Source of the DNA: Stagonosporopsis chrysanthemi
Taxonomy: Eukaryota > Ascomycota > Dothideomycetes > Pleosporales > Didymellaceae
Reading direction: 5' to 3'
DNA length: 64,000 nt
NCBI GenBank assembly: GCA_022560025.1
Contig: JAFISE010000070.1
Span: 91,272-155,271 of the forward strand
Shown here: positions 36,165 through 46,329 of the stretch, in pieces
Numbering within the stretch: the stretch's first letter is position 1
Layout: each line of letters opens with the position of its first letter
Notes under the pieces: generated by a model
Told to the model about the DNA's origin: nothing
What the model saw: only the letters and a program-made list of their open reading frames with translations
Database searches by the model: none
Translations under genes and position numbers: made by a program

Positions 36165-36767
36165 TGTAGATAGCAGTTCCCCTAAGCCGGCCTTGTGCAG
36201 CGATAGACGATGTTGATCTTACGTCGATAAGTGGCTGCCAGGTCCAATGCGTTTGCGCAATCTTGACCTTTCGGGAAATACAATACTGCCGTGCTCTCGA
36301 ACACAAGAACCGACACGCTTTCGTATTGACCGACAAACATGCTTCGAGACTCGCTAATGGTAGCTGCGAGAAACCTCACCTCGGGATATCAACTTTGAGT
36401 TCTCTTCCTGTAAGACAGAGCCTCGACTGTAACGACCGTCCAGGCACATTCAATCGACTCTACAAGCGAAGCTTTGGGCACGATCGCGTTGGACTGAACG
36501 CCCAACGAGACCAGGTTTTTGTATGTTTGTGACGGCGGCAAGCCTGGAGAAGAATTACTGGCGAAGAACACTTTCATCGTCGTAGATAACTTAGTGCAGA
36601 CGTACAAGCATGGCCATAGATTGTACAATGTAGGAGGGTACATGAGATGTGGTATGAGAGATGGGGACCATAAATCAAAGTGGACTTAATTCTCAAGATA
36701 TGTAATCGACACGAAAGGCAAACAATACCAAAATATTTTCCAGGGGACCATAAAGAACTCGAGGCAT
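36165..36767. other. Convergent intergenic region, PUS7 / cutinase
   Basis: About 0.6 kb between two convergent genes, expected to hold both 3' UTRs. Small frames on both strands show no domain. Confidence 0.5.
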
Positions 36768-37531
36768 CTAAGCCAACTGCTTCTGCAGGAACGCGGTACC
36801 CAAGTTCTGAGTGCCAGAATCGCTTCCGTAGCGAAGATGCGGTCCGTTGATACCCGAGCCATGCGTAGTATCGCACACGCCATCGCCCTGGAATGCCCTA
36901 TTAGCACAGCATTCACAACCCTACCCTCGAACCAGCCAGAAAGTATGTGTAAGGAAGAAGAGAGACTTACATAGATACACACATCCAGAGTCTTTGCAAC
37001 CCAGCCACTCGGAATGCCGGTTCCAAACCGCCCACTCAGGCCATTTACATCCTTCGTCGTCGTGCCCCCGTTGTTATCGACATTACACGCCAACCCGGCC
37101 TTGTGCGCCGGATTGCCAATCAAGAAAACGCCCTTGACGGCACTTGCACTCGCGCCTGTCAGCTTCGGGAGCGCATCGACCGTAGCCTGGGCGCCCTGCG
37201 AGTAGCCTTCGAGGATAAAACACTCCCTGGGGTTAGTGCGCAGCGTGGACGTGATCTTATTGACGATATCGGTGGTGCCTGCAGCGGAGTTCTGCGAGTA
37301 GCTGGCGGCATAGACAGTGTTATAGATTTTCCCCCCCGAGAGGGCGCTGGTTACGCGGGAGTTCATTGTGCGGAAGCCCGCAGAGGGGCCTTGGGATTCG
37401 CCGGTGCCGCGTGTGTTGATGATGGTGTAGGAGGGGCAAGAGGCGGATACGGCGCGTTTGATTTCGTCGATGGGGGCGGCAAAGGTGCCTGCGAGGAAAG
37501 GGAGGAGAGGGAGGAGGGTGAAGGCGTGCAT
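36768..37531 (-). CDS. Secreted cutinase, 226 aa
   Basis: Two exons, 37531-36971 and 36887-36768, join over an 83-nt GTAAGT..CCAG intron, giving DVCIY-GDGVCDTTHG. The serine hydrolase triad of cutinases is complete: Ser111 in GYSQG, Asp189 in GDGVC and His204 in GPHLRYG. Cys185 and Cys192 match the conserved C-terminal disulfide. A signal peptide ends near TFAAP. Cutinases hydrolyse cutin esters of plant cuticles, and related members hydrolyse other esters or acetyl-xylan, so the substrate is not certain. Length is normal. The short C-terminal exon holds two of the three catalytic residues, so a missed intron would hide the enzyme. A TATA-like site lies near 37650. Confidence 0.93.
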
Positions 37532-37647
37532 GGTAGATGAGATTGTCAATGGAGCGATTGAGCAAGTATGGGGTCCTGGCAGAACGAGTGTGGGTTGTTC
37601 AATACGCTGTTGAGCTGATGGGAAAGATGAGGGTCGCACTTTCCCAT

Positions 37648-37655
37648 TCTTATAC
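37648..37655 (-). promoter_or_regulatory. TATA-like element of the cutinase gene
   Basis: On the minus strand GTATAAGA lies about 117 bp upstream of the cutinase ATG. Position and sequence fit a TATA element. No other support is available. Confidence 0.35.
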
Positions 37656-38690
37656 ACCTGCGTCCATAGTGTTAGGCTTGGTGGACGACTTAGTGACATG
37701 CTAGAGTAGTTGCCGATCTGAATCCCGATCGACGTTTCTCGTTAACCAATCTCCACTCTGCTAACTATACACCGACCACATGAATGAATGCATACACCAC
37801 GGTCGCTCTACTGTATGTCCCCAGCAGATCATCGCCGCTAGGTCCCACTGTGTCCGAAGGTGGTTGCCACCTCTACGAGCGGCTTACCGATGTTGGCCGC
37901 GTGAAAAGCAAAGGCAAGAGATGGCATGTCTGATACTCGCCATTTCGTCATTGGTGCATGAGCCCCTGACTCTTCTCGAATCGCCATCCAACCTCGCCTC
38001 GGAGGGTTCTTGGGCACACCTGTGCATGCGGATCTGGAGGAGATGGGCCGCGACACATCGATTTGCAAGATCGGCCAAGGCGATGTGGTGAGACCCTACT
38101 CTAGTCTTGCGCCGTCGTAAGACGCCCTAAGATGCAGTGTGCGGGTTGGTTCAGTAGTCCGATAGCGTGCTGGGGTCAAGCCATGACAGGCAGGTTGACA
38201 GCAGGCTAACGAATACGGTCGGCATGTCAAACATCCTTAGGGCCTAATGCCGAAACGGCGCCACTGTAGTGGCCTCGGCACCCAAACTGCGTGCTAGGAG
38301 AATGGCGCCGTCCTCCAATACCAACACTAAAAGGTAGCACACTGTGCTCTACGTCTGCGCGAAAATGGTTTAGGATCTGTGGCTGGAGCTTGCACTACTG
38401 CACAGGTATCTACAGGGATCGGCCACATCGGGTCGTACAGCGGAAGGGACTGTCGGGAGACCCAGTGTGATAGGCCGTTGCTGAACCAAAGTACTTACCT
38501 GAGCACTTTCTTCTACTGCTAGGACCTTGTCCTAGCTTTCTGATAGGCCTTTTTTGCTAGTATTACAACAAGGCGACTCTGCAAGGAAAGGAGTGTTAGT
38601 AAAAACCACGGTACGAACTGCATCTCATACCGTCCTGAGCATCTCCGTACGACCCGACGTGGCCGACCCCTGTACTTGCAATGCTGATCA
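37656..38690. other. Gene-poor region, start of the relic zone
   Basis: About 1 kb with no supported gene. A GCCACTGTAGTGGC palindrome lies near 38261-38274. No conserved frame was found. Confidence 0.45.
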
Positions 38691-38890
38691 CCTTCGTACC
38701 TCGGCACGACAACTGGAGACGGTTTCGATGTAAGACATCTAGTGTCCTTATTATCTCTGGTCTGATTGTGGTGGCGTTGAAGAAACGTTTCTGTCAAGCC
38801 TCAAAGATGTTGTGGTAATTGGGACAAAAGCAATCATGTTCTTGAAACAAGGAAAAGGGAGCAAAAACATCAAAGGATCTAGACTCCACG
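38690..38890 (+). pseudogene. Decayed coding relic, copy 1 of a repeated unknown family
   Basis: In one plus frame this reads LWSDCGGVEETFLSSLKDVV, and just upstream a piece reads LGTTTGDGFDVRHL. Both align with the second relic at 42830-43055 (LGTRNEGYYGVRHS, then LWSRCGG..ETFLLNL). Nucleotides match as well, for example GTAAGACAT followed a little later by ATCTCTGGT in both. The frame is broken on both sides. I do not recognise the family. Confidence 0.5.
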
Positions 38891-41060
38891 CTACCCAATA
38901 TAAGGACGGAAATACACATTTAGTAAGCATGGCTGTATAACTTTTCTATAGGTAAGCACGTTACAGATCAGTCTAGGATTGGATTGCGCCTAGAAGAAAA
39001 CTTTGTAAAAGAAAACACACGGCAGCAGGTGTTTACTGGTAAGACCCAAGACGTCCTTCAATTATGCAATTGTTAGAGTGTCCCGGCTCGTGCACAAGCC
39101 CCACCATTTACCTAGCGTCACCCGCCAACGTAGATTCATTCACCAACAACACACAAGACACAGCAGCACAATGCACTTCTTGGCCTCTTGCGCTTCACCA
39201 TAGACTCCGCATGACTCTGCCGACATGTCCCATACTTCGGACAGAAGACACCCGACCCCAGAGAGAAGACTATCGACAGGCGGCCTCCCTCCAGTCCGCG
39301 TTACTGAGCAATGTGTTGCTGAAAGAGCCCCAAGCCACCACGACCCCAGCGTACCCTGTTATACCGCCTGGATGCGCCAGGAGATCTTAAAAGTCCCAGC
39401 GGGGTGGTTAGCTTCTGATTTCTCCATTGTAGATACACCCTCTGAGCGGTCTTTCTAAATCTACGTCACAACGCCCCAGGCTGCCAACTTAGACTACGTC
39501 CAGGCCCTGGCTAGGGAATTTTAGGGAGAGTTGTGCAAAGACCATAGAGTAGGTGGCCGTGATACAACTGCTCACATAGATGTCTGGGCTAAGCCGTTTG
39601 CTGCCGACACGTCTAAGCATACGAGAATTGACTAGTGCAAGGCGCATATCTTGGCTGAGATTGCCGCGCGAGAGACTTTGGGAGTCAACGGCTTTCATGT
39701 CTCAGCATTCTATAGATATGATCGATGGGAGAGGTTCCTTCTTATCATGGGTTCGCCGTGAGAATCTTGGAATCAAGGCGAACGGGGCTTCCTCGCTGTG
39801 TATTGGGATTGTCCCTCAATACCCCGGGAAATGCCGGACAAGACTTGGACCGAACACGAAGGGGATTTGCTTAGTAAATTTTCAAATCGGGACTTGAGTT
39901 CTTGGCAAGTGCCTGAGAGGCCAGGAACACGCACGGCGCGCTATACCCGTGAGGAGATGGGCGCACTGTTGGAGGACTCAACCAGTTTCTTCTAGTTGTT
40001 TTGCGTTTGCCGTTACCAAATGCTCCGAACACATCTGTTGGTTTTGGGATAACATGCTAGTTGCGAAGAAGAAACGCGATAGGTCGTGTTTGGAGTGCAC
40101 GAAGACAGCAGAGAGAAGATTCGGTCCAAGAAGATCATGTGCGGCATAGCAGATAGTTGATCTAATAAGAATATAAGATCACAATTGTAATCTCACGGAT
40201 AGTCACTGGAGGCGTGGCGGGGGAATTGGGGACAGGTGCGAGTAGTCCAACACGCAGGACAAAAAGATAGAAATTTGTTACTTGCGCACAAGGTGAAACA
40301 TACTACATTGAACCAAGCAATCTTGGAAAATCGTGTTAACAGACGGAGGGCGCCGTGCTGGTCGTTTCCGATGGATCTGACAGGACCTGACTCTTTTTCA
40401 TTTGTCTACATGCACCGTCAGGTCGTGATCAAAAAGCTTGCAACTGATAGGAAGACCGACGAAAAAGACGGCGCATGCTTATCCATTCGCTAAGATCGAC
40501 CCGAGCATATGTGTTGATCTTATATGTCCAGTACATAGAAACTGTAAGGAGTGAGACCTGGGAGAGCACAAGCTTGAGCAGCTTCAGTTGAGCAGCTAGA
40601 CAGCGCGACTAGGATACGCATTCGGGGTTAGAACCAATCATGGGTGGAACACAAGTACCTAGGTAACACCTTGTGAATGGATGCGGTGTAGCTAATCAGA
40701 CGCCGCAGCTGAGCTTCCATTGTGCCACAGGTTCTCAGCCCTATCCGTTTTCATCGCTCCCCGGGGGTTTGAATGAGGTCTCCGAAGCTATGGTTGGGTG
40801 GGTAGTTGCAGCTATGACTGTACGAGGCCAATCAGGGCGGCCTAAGGTGGCGCAGCTCTATAACTAGGTATGACTTACATCTTACCTTGCAAACCCGCCA
40901 AGCACCAAGAGTCATGTAAAATCATACTATAATGAGAAGTAGATCTTCTTACAAAGGATGAAAGAGCTATAAAGATTCTGCAAGTTATTGCTACCCCGTA
41001 GGCTTTACCTTCTTTTGGTCTCTACGCTGTAGAATTACACCGTTCATAGGAGAAATCAAG
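38891..41060. other. Gene-poor region, no supported gene
   Basis: About 2.2 kb with broken short frames. Two pieces look like former exons because they have protein-like composition: 39225-39458 on the plus strand (contains HDPSVPCYTAWMRQEILKVP) and 39800-39993 (contains PERPGTRTARYTREEMGAL). Neither has a start, splice partner or family that I can name. Confidence 0.4.
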
Positions 41061-42556
41061 ATGCATATACTCAAAACTCCAGTAGAGTTGTTCTTACAAA
41101 TAACTGAACTGGTAATACATACACATATGTTGTGTTCCCACGACGTCAATTGAATGCTAGTGTAGATCGCTGAAGGCGACGTCATGGCGCTGGGTCAGGT
41201 CTTTCGCAACCTTCGCGCCCGGTGTGAGCCTTCAAAAAGTCGTCTTATCCGATCGAAATGGATACTCGTGCCGGGTCTCTACGCGCATGCTGTACAGACT
41301 CAAAGACACCCATGACAGCCTGGCTCACCACGTGCGGCACCTTTTCATACGATATGCCTCGAATGCGGCGACTTTGCTGGAAAGATTACCTTCGCAGGCA
41401 CTTGAGAACATCAAAATTTTGAAATCCTTTACTTGGTTCACATGACTGCCAGTTTCAGCTGCGGTTTTGGATCGTCTCCAGAAAGTGCATCCCACCACAC
41501 ACCTCAAGGTTGTGGCCCATGAGCGCAACGACCTTCCGCTGGATGCGCGCCTGATCACATCCTCTCAGCTTCATACTCTCAACATCAAGCTAAGCGTCCT
41601 ATACACGAAGACCAATTCCAAAAGACCGAGCATCAGCGGGTGGTCGGGGTATACGGGGTGGTTAGAGCTAAATCAGCTCAAGAGATTGATTATGAGAAGC
41701 CGAAATCTGAAGGCACTCTTATTCAAATTTTTTGAGATCAAAAACGGCTCAAAGGCAGCACAGAACCAACTCAAAGATGCTGGTCCAGCTAGGTTCAGCC
41801 CAATATCTTCAAATTCAAAGAGTATGAGATGCTACCGCCCCTTGAAGAATTCACCGTACGGACCATCTCCAGCAACAACGAGGACCAAGTAGTTTCCTGG
41901 AAAGCATAGAGAGTACATCAAGATTGGACGCGATTGCGCAAGCTCGATTTACGGCTCAATCCAAGTAAACAGATGCTTTAGAGCTTAGTGGGCGCAGTAC
42001 CGTTGTTGAACACTCTGGTCGTCAAAGTGGACGAGCAATTTCCTTATGACGATATGTTGCGTGTATACGAGCAGTTCTTATGATGCGTACCAAAGCTAAA
42101 TAGCTTATGTGTTCGCGGAGATGGAGCTGGCATGAAGGCGTACTCGGGGTCATTTTTCGTACGGCTGCTTCACAACTTACGTGTCTCGAAGTAGACATTG
42201 GATGACACTTGACAGCAATACGTAGGGCACAGTCAGTGACTCTCCTGAAGCACTTCGTCATACTTGAACGACTGTGTTTACATGGCTGCGGCAACATTTT
42301 CAAGATAGAGGGAGAATGGACAACAACTGAAACAAAGCTACCTGCAGAGGAACGCGTTACGCAATTGTTGCAGTATTCATCTGATCGTTCAGAGAGAAGA
42401 ATGGCCTATACACGTTGGCTTACACCGCATGGGCAAAGATCCAAGGGCACCCACTATCTTCCTGGGAGTTACTGTACTCTACGGACACGGCCATACTATC
42501 TCGGTGACACAAAAAAGAGCAGTGCAAAGACCTTTCGGGTACTAGCCAGTCGTTGA
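41061..42556 (+). pseudogene. F-box / leucine-rich-repeat type gene, disabled
   Basis: The remnant opens with an ATG and MHILKTPVELFLQITELV, which fits the first helix of a fungal F-box. Downstream, in changing frames, come stretches with LRR-like leucine spacing: DSLAHHVRHLFIRY, LENIKILKSFTW, HTLNIKLSVLYTK, LRKLDLRLNPSKQML, VPLLNTLVVKVDEQF, and near the end LLKHFVILERLCLHGCGN. At least six stop codons or frameshifts separate them, too many to explain by introns, and no consistent GT..AG set repairs them. F-box/LRR proteins recruit substrates to SCF ubiquitin ligases. This copy cannot make a full protein. It lies in a zone with other relics. Confidence 0.7.
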
Positions 42557-42829
42557 GCGAGTAGTCTCTACAGTAACATGCGCTCGTTTGCATTGTATAT
42601 CTTGATCACCTTTCGGCTGATGAAAAAGACGCTTCGCGACTGTTTGAGACATACAAAGTAATTGCGTCGTGACCCAGATGTTAATAAATCATCTTTGAAA
42701 GCAATCATTGAGAACATTAATAAAACAGTTGGAACCAAGCTTTAAGCCACAAGAAGGCAGTGGAATGTATCAAGAAGTATCTCTTGCCGAACTATGTAGC
42801 TTGAGCATTGCTAGTTGCGATGCTGTTTT
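42557..42829. other. Decayed sequence between relics
   Basis: A frame fragment reading LSADEKDASRLFETYK lies at about 42610-42660, and AVECIKKYLLPNYVA at about 42757-42801; both precede the relic at 42830 and may be part of the same dead gene. No intact gene is seen. Confidence 0.4.
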
Positions 42830-43055
42830 CTGACGCTACAGAGCTCGGCACAAGGAATGAAGGTTACTATGGAGTAAGACATTCGATGTGTCTTGCCATC
42901 TCTGGTCGCGTTGTGGAGGTGTGGCGAGACGTTTCTGCTAAACCTTAGCAAATGCAACCTTGGAATTCCGTAAGGAAGGCAAAAGCAATATCGCTCGAAA
43001 GGTGCTAAAAGAAGCCATCAAATCAGACATGTCTAGATTATACTGTCGTCTGTAA
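42830..43055 (+). pseudogene. Decayed coding relic, copy 2 of a repeated unknown family
   Basis: Second copy of the relic at 38690-38890. After the shared LWSRCGG..ETFLLNL part it continues in one frame as NATLEFRKEGKSNIARKVLK and EAIKSDMSRLYCRL before a stop at about 43053. A frameshift and an internal stop lie in the conserved part. The continuation gives a better view of the family's C-terminus than copy 1 does. Function is unknown. Confidence 0.5.
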
Positions 43056-43250
43056 ATTCCCCAGTGGCGGTGGGTGTAAAGATCTGCAAGAAAGTCGTTG
43101 AAGTGGAAGCCAAATATCTCACCGATGAACACAGCCACCACAGACGTGAAGTACAGAAACCCAGCTGATATGGCCGAGAAAGCGCAGCCTCCAGATACTG
43201 CAGGTAAAAATCTGGGGAAGAAGCGAAGGAGAAGTTTGTTTCACAAAAAA
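42990..43250 (-). pseudogene. MFS transporter fragment, disabled
   Basis: On the minus strand the fragment reads LLLRFFPRFLPAVSGGCAFS, then AISAGFLYFTSVVAVFIGEI and FGFHFNDFLADLYTHRHWGI. This alternation of two hydrophobic helices with a following D-x-x-A-x-x-Y-x-x-R-x-x-G-x-Y loop is the middle of fungal MFS transporters of the multidrug type, where the loop is normally followed by PEARL. A stop codon sits directly before the fragment and nothing downstream continues it, so it is a partial, dead copy. It overlaps the end of the plus-strand relic slightly. Confidence 0.6.
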
Positions 43251-44039
43251 AGACGCAGCTCAGGGCAGGCACTCTCTTTCTAGACTAATTATGTAGGCTA
43301 CACAATCAGTCTTATGAACAAGCTAGCTTAACGGACAAGTGTACTAACCCTTCATATACTATTGTTTCAGCCAATGAGGGTCTGGAATATGTTCCTGCAT
43401 ATGCACGAGAATGGCGAGCCCCTGAATGCGACAGTGAGCTGACATTTGAGAGTATGGTCTTCATCGGAATACATTTTTTGGGCTGGTCATTCTTTATATC
43501 ATGTTGGGACTATCCACAATGAGTTTGAAGCCCTTTCCACCTTCGACGAGCTCAAGAAGGAAGGCATGATGTTTGGAACAACTACGGAGGTAGTCGATGA
43601 AGTGGAATGAAAGAGTCACGATACGACAATTGTTGCGGGCAACAATACGACTATGATCTGAGGCTAGAAGCTTGCGCCGATGTAAGCGCTCGGTTCAACG
43701 GCAAGCATACATCGTTCACGCGGCAGAGCACATCTGACGTGTACAAAGACCCTTTTTATCGCACGATGGCACTGAATAGACGGTCACTTGCTAAAGAACG
43801 CCATGTCGGCCGAGATTGATGCTGAGCAACACGGACTGCTGAACTCATGGAGCGATTGCCAAGTCCAGGACGTAGTGTTGATATATCGTAGTTTTGTGAT
43901 GAATTATCAGCCCTCATTGGCCACAAACTCACCACAAACTACACTCGTCCCTCCAACCCAGCCATCCACCTAGATACTTCAAAAACTCCCAATATCCAGC
44001 GTCTCAACACTCGGATTCTTCCCGCACCCCTTGACCACC
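43251..44039. other. Gene-poor end of the relic zone
   Basis: About 0.8 kb. One plus-strand piece at 43527-43608 reads FEALSTFDELKKEGMMFGTT and could be a former exon. Nothing intact is visible. The last part is the 3' flank of the small secreted protein gene. Confidence 0.4.
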
Positions 44040-44298
44040 CTAGCCACTGCACACGCAACGATTTCCACTTCTAACTCCCACTCAGCCATTATCTACAGAC
44101 ACAGCAATAAAAGGTAACTCACCCATCAGGATACATCTCACAGAACGGAGTACGGCCACTTCCACACCAGCTCGCGCAGTCGTTCGCACGGCTGCAGAAC
44201 GGGGGGAGTGGTCGCTGCGGCGCAGCGTTGGGGACCGGGTTGGGAGCCGCGACGGCGAGAGCGGTCAGGGAGAGGAGGGTGAGGATAGAGAACTGCAT
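44040..44298 (-). CDS. Small secreted six-cysteine protein, defensin-like spacing, 68 aa
   Basis: Two exons, 44298-44123 and 44070-44040, joined over a 52-nt GTGAGT..GTTAG intron. Residues 1-18 form a clear signal peptide (MQFSILTLLSLTALAVAA). A proline-rich stretch follows (19-33), then six cysteines at 35, 41, 45, 53, 64 and 66. The spacing C-x5-C-x3-C-x7-C-x10-C-x-C, with the C-x3-C and C-x-C pairs, is the signature of cysteine-stabilised alpha-beta peptides, the fold of defensins. The missing Gly before the fourth Cys and the short x7 loop are atypical, so another disulfide fold is possible. Without splicing the frame ends at TGA after 59 residues and loses the last two cysteines, which supports the intron. 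It could be antimicrobial or an effector. I do not recognise a named family. Confidence 0.65.
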
Positions 44299-44352
44299 TG
44301 TTGGTTTGGTAGTGGTGTGTGGTGGGACAGTGAGTGGGTAGGGGAACGGGGT

Positions 44353-44361
44353 CTTTATATA
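44353..44361 (-). promoter_or_regulatory. TATA box of the small secreted protein gene
   Basis: TATATAAAG on the minus strand, about 55-63 bp upstream of the ATG. This is a canonical TATA box at a position that would leave a short 5' UTR. It supports the small gene being real and regulated. Confidence 0.6.
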
Positions 44362-46329
44362 CTCGATGGGGGTTTGTGATGAGTAAATCGATCTGGGGAT
44401 GCGGTGATTGCAGGCGCGTGGGCATAATTTCTAGAGGGTTGGCAGGCTGCATCTCGGGAAGAAGGGGATGAGCTCGTGGCCGTTGGGGGCTGGGCATGGT
44501 CGCGCATGGTGGCGCGTGGAGGAGTAGTGGTATGGGTGTGGTCGGTGGGCTTGTTTGTGTTACAAGATAGACGGGGCGGACTGATGGAAGGTTTGGGTTG
44601 CGATCGTAGTCAGGGATTATCCCAGGCCAGTGGGACGTTGTACTCGGCGAGATGTTGGAGACGGTGCTTTAGTATACAGTTTTGCGAAACGGCCGAGCAG
44701 GAGAGAATAAGCCATGCTGTAAAGTACAACGAGCATCGTATGTTTATTACCGCCCACTGTCGTGCTCTTCGTGACACGAGGGCCATGCTTGTGCATCCCT
44801 CTTGACAGTAAGAAGCAGACGATTAAGCATGGAGTTCGTGCACATCAAGGTAGGTGTCTTGCACAAGGTGACGTGCGTCGTCTCGGACAGTGGCTTTTAT
44901 CCGGCACGCGGAAATTTACTTCGGTCGCTTTGTTTCGGGTCGGTAACAGCAATACCGGGTTACCAGACCAATCAGACGCTCGGACGCGAGGCGGTGAGCG
45001 AAGCTGCGCCGACTACACATCGGATCCTTCGTTAAGTTCACAAGTTTCTTTTGTCATGTGCAGTCTCATGGTCGACCCCATAGATCAGACAGCTCATTAA
45101 GGGTGTGCCTCAAGATCAATGCCGAATTGAGGTAACGAGATCTGGTGGCGAAAAATGTGACCCAAGTACTTGTGATGAGCATAAGTAGTACCAAGGTGCG
45201 CTGCGGGCGTGGCAATCATTTGCTTTAGATATGACTCTTGGCAAAAATTTCGCATTGTGGAGGCAGTTTGTGGGGTAGATGTGAAAGAAGGGATAAGAAT
45301 GACTGGTTGAAATATGGTTGTCGGTACGTGTGGTAGGTTCCATTGCTTCGTGAACTTGAATGTATGTGTCGTTGTGATGGGCAACATGGTCACTGTCATG
45401 GGGGTGGATCGACGTGTTTGTGAAGAAGCAGGAGGCACTGCGTCACTCCGCAGCGGTAACTTCGTCTCATCCAACTGATCGACTATCATGATCTGCGGAC
45501 CCTGTATTGTGGGGCCTACGTTGAATTAGGTACATCCCGACCACGCGGACGACGGCACGTGATTCATCGTCATCCTTGTATGCCGATCATTGATCAGGTC
45601 TTCAGCACGGGCGCCGCTACAGAACGATGAGACGTCGCTCTACTGCCCTGCGCCCTATCTTCACCAGCTTCAGTGCACCCACCATCTGCGCGCCTATAAC
45701 TGCCTGCATGTGTTGCAATGGTGCCTGAATAGTGAAGGCATCCCACGAGTCTTCATAGTACGGTACTAACACCCGCAGGCGCACCTGCGGTTGGTGTGCT
45801 GAATGAAGGTAAGTTGCAGCTTAACAGCCGCTGACATGCTCGGGAGGAGATATGATGGTTTGGAATGAGCGAAAAGTCTCTTGACCCAATATGTAGTTCT
45901 TCCAGTACGGTATCTGCTCATGGGTGCCCTATGTATCGGTAAGCCTTCCCGGTCTTTAGCGCTTTTCGCAGATTTAATGATCGGCCATCACACCTCTTCG
46001 CATCTGCATCTTGAAAAGAACAGAAAAGGTCAATTGCTTGCTAAAGTGATCCTTCCTAAGACCTTGATTTACTCTACATGGTATATACTCAGCCCTGTAG
46101 GGCGACGCTGTGTAAGTGTGCCTATAAAGATGTATACCTGGCCCATTGCGTAGTAGCGCTGACACCAGTGTCTCGCCACACACCCAGAGCTTATCAGGCC
46201 CAATAGCGCACGACCCTGCGTCCGCGGGGACGCAAATTTGATTCTTGCTTGTGGCAGCACCAAGTGAAGTCTGGTTTTTCTAATACGAGGTTTGCTGTTA
46301 GGTATCCTTAGTCACACACCTCTGCACCG
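44362..46329. other. Intergenic region, no supported gene
   Basis: About 2 kb. A 130-residue frame on the minus strand (45097-45489) has no domain. I see no signals beyond the TATA box noted at 44353. Confidence 0.45.

Noticed and set aside
36971..37699. Long cutinase frame starting upstream at 37699
   Set aside because: The added N-terminus lacks a signal peptide. The ATG at 37531 begins a clear one, so the longer start is leader.
38261..38274. Short palindrome GCCACTGTAGTGGC
   Set aside because: Arms of 6 bp are expected by chance in this length of sequence.
45097..45489. 130-residue minus-strand frame
   Set aside because: Could be a small orphan gene, but there is no domain, signal peptide or promoter motif to support it.
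46200..46300. Possible tRNA-like segment near GGGACGCAAATTTGATTC
   Set aside because: No cloverleaf or matching A and B boxes could be drawn.
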